A stretch of 9,651 nucleotides of DNA from Prevotellaceae bacterium UBA4301 (GTDB lineage: Bacteria > Bacteroidota > Bacteroidia > Bacteroidales > Bacteroidaceae), in assembly GCA_002395775.1 (NCBI GenBank), contig DGUV01000089.1:1-9651 (forward strand), in the 5' to 3' direction. This document shows, in pieces, positions 6,811 through 9,651 of the stretch (positions are counted from its first letter, which is position 1; each line of letters begins with the position of its first letter). The notes below the pieces were generated by a model that did no database searches, was not told the DNA's origin, and saw only the letters and a list, made by a program, of their open reading frames with translations. A program made the position numbers and the translations under genes.

Positions 6811-8088
6811 TTACTCCTTCACTTCCTCACTTCCTCTCTCCATCACGTCCTCTCCCCATGGCACAAACCAGGTGATGAGCAGGGCAGGGATGGTGCACAG
6901 GAGCACCACCACGAAGAACTGCCTGTAACCCAGCCAGTCGCTCACCAGGCCACTCATCATGCCAGGCAACATCACGCCCAGGTTCATGATGCCCGAGGCA
7001 AAGGCATAGTGCGCCATCTGGTGCCGGCCGGGCGCCACCCGCTGCATCATGAACAGCGTCAGGCCCACAAAGCCGAATCCGTAGCCAAAGTATTCCACCA
7101 CGATGGCCGTCCCGATGAGCCACAGGCTCTCAGGCTGATACTGCGCCAGCAGCGTGTAGGCCACAAACGGCAGGTTGAACACCAGCGCCAGCCTGAACAG
7201 CGAGCGCCGCAGGCCCCTTCGGGCAATGTAGTAGCCCGCCATGATGCTGCCCAGGACGAAGGCCGCCGCACCGAAAGTGCCGTAGAGCAGGCCAATCTCC
7301 TTTTCCGAAAGCCCCAGTCCCTGCTCGGCCCTCGAAGCCTTCAGGAACAGCGGCACAATCTTTATCACAAATCCCTCGGCAAAGCGGTAGAGGATGATGA
7401 AGCAGATGTAATAGACAATGTGGCGCTTGCGGAAGAAGCTGCGGAACACCGCCCAAAACTCCTTCATCCCCGGCCCCCCTTGCAGGCGGGGCGTGGCAGG
7501 CAGCACGGCCATGTGGTAGAGCCCGGCAGCGCACATCAGCGCAGCCACCAGCAGCATCACCAGCGTCCAGGCCTGCGTCGTGCCCACCTGTTCGATGAGC
7601 ACTCCCGCCAGCCACACCAGCAATCCCGTGCCCACGATCTTCGCTATGTTGTAGAAGGCACCCTGCCATCCGATGTACTTGGCCTGGTCCTCGCTCGACA
7701 GCACCTGCATGTACACCCCATCGGCAGCAATGTCGTGCGTCGCCCCGCTCAGGGCCACCACCGCCAGCAAGGCAATCGTCATGGCAAAGAACTGCGGCAG
7801 GTGCAACGCCAGCGCCACCATGCCAAACACGAGGCCCGACGTCAGCTGCGTGGCCACCACGAAGAACTTCTTCGTCCTGTACATCTCCAGCAGCGGGCTC
7901 CACAGCGGTTTCAGCGTCCACGGCAACATGATGAGCGACGTCCAGAAGGCAATCAGCGTGTCGCTCACCCCCATGCCCTTGTACATCAGTGTGGCCACCA
8001 TGTTCAGCATCACAAAGGGCAGTCCCATGGCAAAGTATAGGGTCGGCACCCAGATTTTCGGCGATTTCATAGCATCAGATTTAGTCAT
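6811..8088 (-). CDS. MFS sugar transporter (AmpG/SLC45-like), partner of GH130
   Basis: The 425-residue polytopic membrane protein has about 12 hydrophobic segments. The N-terminal pattern PTLYFAMGLPFVMLNMVATLMYKGMGVSD and the motif SGATHDIAADGVYMQ (about 114-128) are typical of AmpG/SLC45-like MFS carriers that import saccharides across the inner membrane. Its place directly before GH130 suggests a beta-mannoside substrate. Similar GH130-MFS pairs occur in Bacteroides glycan-utilisation loci, for example around BT1033 of B. thetaiotaomicron. The longest start is at 8088, but a TAATTTTG box at 8103-8096 would make that form almost leaderless. ATG 8070 (M7, MKSPKIWVPTLYF) fits both the box and the family N-terminus better. 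No SusC/SusD or regulator gene is visible nearby. This operon is noticeably more GC-rich than the genes on the left. Confidence 0.88.
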   Translation of the reverse strand: MTKSDAMKSPKIWVPTLYFAMGLPFVMLNMVATLMYKGMGVSDTLIAFWTSLIMLPWTLKPLWSPLLEMYRTKKFFVVATQLTSGLVFGMVALALHLPQFFAMTIALLAVVALSGATHDIAADGVYMQVLSSEDQAKYIGWQGAFYNIAKIVGTGLLVWLAGVLIEQVGTTQAWTLVMLLVAALMCAAGLYHMAVLPATPRLQGGPGMKEFWAVFRSFFRKRHIVYYICFIILYRFAEGFVIKIVPLFLKASRAEQGLGLSEKEIGLLYGTFGAAAFVLGSIMAGYYIARRGLRRSLFRLALVFNLPFVAYTLLAQYQPESLWLIGTAIVVEYFGYGFGFVGLTLFMMQRVAPGRHQMAHYAFASGIMNLGVMLPGMMSGLVSDWLGYRQFFVVVLLCTIPALLITWFVPWGEDVMERGSEEVKE

Positions 8089-8095
8089 GATGCAA

Positions 8096-8103
8096 CAAAA
8101 TTA
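8096..8103 (-). promoter_or_regulatory. Possible -7 box of the transporter/GH130 operon
   Basis: On the minus strand TAATTTTG fits TAnnTTTG. The nearest TTG-type element lies only about 16 bp upstream, shorter than the usual 19-21 bp, so the promoter is tentative. If used, transcription would begin near 8090, favouring ATG 8070 as the translated start. Confidence 0.4.
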
Positions 8104-8206
8104 GTGGAAAATATGCAAACAAAAAAGCATTTCCCATGAAATTTCTTCCCTCGCCCCCGCCTGCCCCCTTCCTCCTCCCTGGTCGAACGCCCTCAATGTC
8201 CCCCTT

Positions 8207-8266
8207 GTGCCACCAATGGCACACATCTGTGCCACCAATGGCACCACCCCGTGCCACTAATGGCAC
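8207..8266. repeat. Three 16-bp palindromes at an exact 22-bp period
   Basis: Copies at 8207-8222 and 8229-8244 are both GTGCCACCAATGGCAC; the copy at 8251-8266 is GTGCCACTAATGGCAC. Each is a perfect 6-bp inverted repeat (GTGCCA/TGGCAC) around CCAA or CTAA. The copies are separated by unrelated 6-bp spacers (ACATCT, CACCCC), giving starts exactly 22 bp apart. The array lies 38 bp past the DUF6078 stop and about 120 bp upstream of the transporter start, in a 216-bp interval without a gene. It could be an operator array for the sugar operon, a DUF6078 3'-end structure (no U-tract follows), or a dispersed intergenic palindromic repeat. Confidence 0.85.
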
Positions 8267-8304
8267 AAGCCCTGAAACCGGAGTCTTTCGTCCACACGCA
8301 TAAT

Positions 8305-8736
8305 TCAAACAAAGTCGAAACCCTCCTTCGTCACGTCAAACTCAGGCTCCTCCTCGAACCCGAACCTGCGGAACACCTGTGCCACCCGTTGTTGCTGCTC
8401 GGGCGAAATGGGCCATCGTCCCAGCCGATAGCGGTAGAACTGCCGGCGACAGCCAAATATCGGGATAATCTCCTCGCGCAAGGCCTGCACCATATACCAC
8501 GGCACACGCGAGAACAGCCTTGTCATGCCCCACGCCAGCCGCACGGGTTCGGCAGAGGCAAATCGCGGACACACGTCGCCCTTGCGCGTATTCGGCGTCA
8601 CGCACACCAGCGTTTGCATCTGCCCGGGCGCCACCTGAGCCGCCTTCCAGCGCAGGCACCCCTCCTTCATGGGACAATCGTTTTGGAAACACACAGCCCA
8701 CTTCTTGGGCACGTCGGAAAAAGTAAGATTCTTCAT
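8305..8736 (-). CDS. DUF6078 family protein
   Basis: A 143-residue protein of the Bacteroidales family I recognise as DUF6078, with no established function. It is marked by an N-terminal cysteine cluster, WAVCFQNDCPMKEGCLRW (C16, C21, C27), plus C45 and C56 (DVCPRF). A conserved middle follows, VRLAWGMTRLFSRVPWYMVQALREEI (65-90), then the FYRYRLGRWPISPEQQQRVAQVFRRFGFEEEPEFD block (100-134). The cysteine spacing suggests a metal site, but that is inference. M at 8736 is chosen over the longer start at 8808. The longer start would overlap the promoter box at 8806-8813, and the family begins shortly before the cysteine cluster. It is transcribed alone from the promoter at 8806-8836. Confidence 0.82.
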   Translation of the reverse strand: MKNLTFSDVPKKWAVCFQNDCPMKEGCLRWKAAQVAPGQMQTLVCVTPNTRKGDVCPRFASAEPVRLAWGMTRLFSRVPWYMVQALREEIIPIFGCRRQFYRYRLGRWPISPEQQQRVAQVFRRFGFEEEPEFDVTKEGFDFV

Positions 8737-8805
8737 CGTGAATGGTTTTTGATGATTTATAATTAAGTTAAAATACGCTGGTATTCCCTTTCGGAAATCC
8801 AAATG

Positions 8806-8836
8806 CAAAGATACGCAATTTATTCGCCAAAAGCAA
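8806..8836 (-). promoter_or_regulatory. Promoter of the DUF6078 gene
   Basis: On the minus strand TATCTTTG (8813-8806) is preceded by TTG (8836-8834) with a 20-bp spacer, fitting the Bacteroidota consensus. Transcription would start near 8800, giving a leader of about 64 nt before ATG 8736. Confidence 0.7.
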
Positions 8837-8924
8837 GTCTTCGTCCCTCTTTTTCCCTACTCTCATTCGAGATAATCCCTCTAACTTTTAGGTGTTTTCC
8901 TTTTCCCTTTTAATATTTTGTTTG

Positions 8925-8932
8925 TAAATTTG
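8925..8932 (+). promoter_or_regulatory. -7 box upstream of the 21-residue microprotein
   Basis: TAAATTTG matches TAnnTTTG. The -33 region is only a T-run (about 8901-8904, spacer 20 bp), so the upstream element is weak. Transcription would start near 8938, just before the AAGGAG ribosome-binding site. Confidence 0.5.
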
Positions 8933-8954
8933 CAAAGAGAAAGGAGAAAACAAT

Positions 8955-9020
8955 ATGGAAGTCGGGCTTTTATTATTATTTTGGCTTATTGCGGTGATAA
9001 TAATACCAAAGGGAAAATAG
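8955..9020 (+). CDS. Candidate 21-residue hydrophobic microprotein
   Basis: ATG 8955 to TAG 9018-9020 encodes MEVGLLLLFWLIAVIIIPKG plus a final K. It is one hydrophobic stretch (residues 3-17) with a short basic end, long enough for a single membrane helix. Unusually for this phylum, a good Shine-Dalgarno (AAGGAG, 8941-8946) lies 8 bp before the ATG. A TAnnTTTG box lies 22 bp before the ATG, and a hairpin with a T-run follows at 9046-9081. Together these define a self-contained unit of about 145 nt. I do not recognise the peptide. Small membrane peptide, toxin-like peptide or leader peptide are all possible. Confidence 0.5.
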   Translation: MEVGLLLLFWLIAVIIIPKGK

Positions 9021-9045
9021 TATTTTTATATCCCATCCTCGTAGT

Positions 9046-9081
9046 CTATCTTTGCGTTGTTAACGTAAAGATAGTTTTTTT
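9046..9081 (+). terminator. Intrinsic terminator after the 21-residue microprotein
   Basis: CTATCTTTGCGTT (9046-9058) pairs with AACGTAAAGATAG (9062-9074) over 13 bp with one G-U pair and a GTT loop, followed directly by seven T. This is a textbook intrinsic terminator on the plus strand. Its left arm also contains TATCTTTG (9047-9054), a perfect -7 box match, so a second role as promoter for the next small ORF cannot be excluded. Confidence 0.75.
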
Positions 9082-9150
9082 ATGTCCGACAACATTCAAA
9101 CCTATACCACCAGAATCTTCCTCAACTCGGAGGGTTGTGATTTGCATTAA
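9082..9150 (+). CDS. Candidate 22-residue small ORF (weak)
   Basis: ATG 9082 to TAA 9148-9150 encodes 22 polar residues beginning MSDNIQTYTTRIFLNSEG. It starts immediately after the T-run of the preceding hairpin. Its codons (AAC, ACC, ATC, TTC, CTC) look like those of the long genes in this window and unlike the AT-rich surroundings, so it may be a real peptide or a remnant of a larger gene. The TATCTTTG in the hairpin arm would give it a leader of about 20 nt, but no -33 TTG is present and no ribosome-binding site is seen. Confidence 0.25.
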   Translation: MSDNIQTYTTRIFLNSEGCDLH

Positions 9151-9164
9151 AATTTGTATCTTTG
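9135..9164 (+). promoter_or_regulatory. Promoter of the 42-residue membrane microprotein
   Basis: TTG (9135-9137), a 19-bp spacer and TATCTTTG (9157-9164) fit the Bacteroidota promoter consensus. The predicted start near 9170 leaves a leader of about 20 nt before ATG 9190. Confidence 0.7.
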
Positions 9165-9189
9165 TGGAGTGTTAAGAAATAATATTGAT

Positions 9190-9318
9190 ATGGAAACAAT
9201 TATAACCTTCCTGAAGCAGAACTACAATCTCCTTTGCCTTGCACTGGCCTTCGTTGGCGTGTTGATAGCTGTCATTCAGCTTGTCGCTGAGTTGAAGAAA
9301 AAAGGTAAGAAGAAGTAG
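9190..9318 (+). CDS. Small single-span membrane protein, 42 residues
   Basis: The ATG at 9190 opens a 42-residue protein starting METIITFLKQNYNLLCLALA. A hydrophobic segment spans about residues 13-33, followed by the strongly basic tail ELKKKGKKK. One membrane helix with a cytosolic lysine-rich end is expected. It has its own consensus promoter, and the codons are unremarkable for the genome, so I consider it real. The size and layout (short N-terminus, one helix, basic tail) recall type I toxin peptides such as BsrG or TxpA, but I see no antisense promoter matching the consensus and no sequence identity I can name. A harmless small membrane protein is equally possible. No terminator is obvious downstream. 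The convergent IS end follows about 150-200 bp later. Confidence 0.6.
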   Translation: METIITFLKQNYNLLCLALAFVGVLIAVIQLVAELKKKGKKK

Positions 9319-9522
9319 CGCTGCAGTGGCAGAAACAACTTCATATCTAACCTAAAATCCGCAACAAATAGTGATGTAGACTACATTTTGCAGTATGCCT
9401 CTCCATCTGACGATTGCCTTGCCGCTGCAGACGTGATTATGTATGGGTAGCGCCCACCTTCCCCTTACCCCGTCAGGCATTACAGGGGCTTTATGCTGTC
9501 GTTAACCTGCGAATTCAGTTTT
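9319..9522. other. Non-coding interval ending in an IS boundary
   Basis: Between the 42-residue gene and the transposase stop. It holds a short hairpin CTGCAGTGGCAG (9322-9333) and an odd palindrome ATGTAGACTACAT (9374-9386). At 9468-9488 there is an imperfect inverted structure starting CCCCGTCAGGC and ending TACAGGGG, which may mark the outer end of the insertion sequence. On the minus strand a frame ending at 9381 reads YIITSAAARQSSDGEAYCKM. It has no start of its own and could be chance or the tail of a gene cut by the IS. Confidence 0.35.
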
Positions 9523-9651
9523 TCACCCGCCAGTGAGTGCGAAAGGGGCTTGATATGATTTGTTGTGCGTGTAGATGTTTAGTTCATAGTGCCTTGCTGT
9601 TCTTATCCACTTTGCGGGCACGCTGATGAACTTGAAGACAAAGGCTTTGAT
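9523..9651 (-). CDS. IS1380-like transposase, C-terminal fragment (cut by window edge)
   Basis: Reading inward from the right edge on the minus strand gives 42 residues, IKAFVFKFISVPAKWIRTAR followed by HYELNIYTHNKSYQAPFALT and GG, then TGA (9525-9523). The FxFxFISVPAKWIRTAR..YxLNIYT pattern is what I recognise as the end of DDE transposases of the IS1380 type found in Bacteroides and Prevotella (IS612/IS942-like). The fragment is too short to name the element. The rest of the gene should continue beyond 9651. Transcription converges on the small membrane-protein gene. Confidence 0.75.
   Translation of the reverse strand: MKAFVFKFISVPAKWIRTARHYELNIYTHNKSYQAPFALTGG
9523..9651 (-). mobile_element. 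Edge of an insertion sequence (probable IS1380 family)
   Basis: Inferred from the transposase C-terminus. The left boundary of the element is not certain; the inverted structure at 9468-9488 is the best candidate for the terminal repeat. The other terminal repeat and target duplication are outside the window. Confidence 0.6.

Noticed and set aside
7009..8040. 343-codon plus-strand open frame opposite the transporter gene
   Set aside because: Composition is dominated by H, R, Q and P without any domain, as expected for the antisense of a GC-rich gene; the opposite strand is a clear MFS protein.
8207..8266. CRISPR array
   Set aside because: Repeat units of 16 bp with 6-bp spacers are far too short, and no cas gene is present.
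8081..8308. 75-codon minus-strand ORF across the palindrome array
   Set aside because: Reads repeated low-complexity sequence through the array and overlaps the transporter start; no protein-like pattern.
8737..8808. 24-residue N-terminal extension of the DUF6078 protein
   Set aside because: It would start inside the consensus promoter box and add residues not typical of the family.
8918..9175. 85-codon plus-strand ORF spanning the small units
   Set aside because: It runs through a promoter box, a Shine-Dalgarno, a terminator hairpin and a second promoter; the short ORFs in other frames have better signals.

Overview
The window looks like chromosomal DNA from a Bacteroidota bacterium, most likely Prevotella or a close relative. 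The evidence is the Nif3/zinc-ribbon gene pair, an AMP nucleosidase of the short Bacteroidales type, a DUF6078 protein, a GH130/MFS sugar module, an IS1380-like transposase end, and promoters that fit the Bacteroidota consensus (TTTG or TTG, 19-21 bp, TAnnTTTG). Most starts lack a Shine-Dalgarno sequence. No taxonomic search was possible, so the genus is an inference.

Layout. (1) Positions 1-1642, plus strand: the 3' part of a Nif3-family metal protein and a coiled-coil/zinc-ribbon protein, separated by a decaying 8-bp tandem repeat. A bidirectional hairpin terminator follows. (2) 1721-2188, minus: an orphan HsdR-N-like PD-(D/E)xK domain protein. It diverges from (3) 2247-4048, plus: AMP nucleosidase and the DNA polymerase III delta subunit, overlapping by one base (TAATG). 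(4) 4049-4783: about 735 bp of AT-rich DNA with no gene I can defend. (5) 4808-5278, plus: a phage-repressor-like HTH protein with a near-perfect promoter and a possible 11-codon leader ORF. A strong bidirectional terminator follows. (6) 8088 down to 5355, minus: an operon of an MFS sugar transporter, a GH130 mannoside phosphorylase and a small A1S_2505-like (macro-like) protein. (7) 8305-8736, minus: a DUF6078 protein. Between it and the transporter lie three 16-bp palindromes at an exact 22-bp period. (8) 8880-9318, plus: very small transcription units with candidate microproteins of 21, 22 and 42 residues; the first and last are hydrophobic. (9) 9523-9651, minus: the C-terminus of an IS1380-like transposase running off the window.

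How the genes work together. The transporter and GH130 enzyme form a minimal uptake-and-phosphorolysis module for beta-mannosides, importing a disaccharide and yielding mannose-1-phosphate. AMP nucleosidase and HolA are a translationally coupled housekeeping pair. Nif3 and the zinc-ribbon protein are a frequent Bacteroidota neighbour pair of unclear function. The least explained parts are the palindrome array (8207-8266) and the microprotein cluster beside the IS end (8925-9318). I see no complete, recognisable new multi-gene system.
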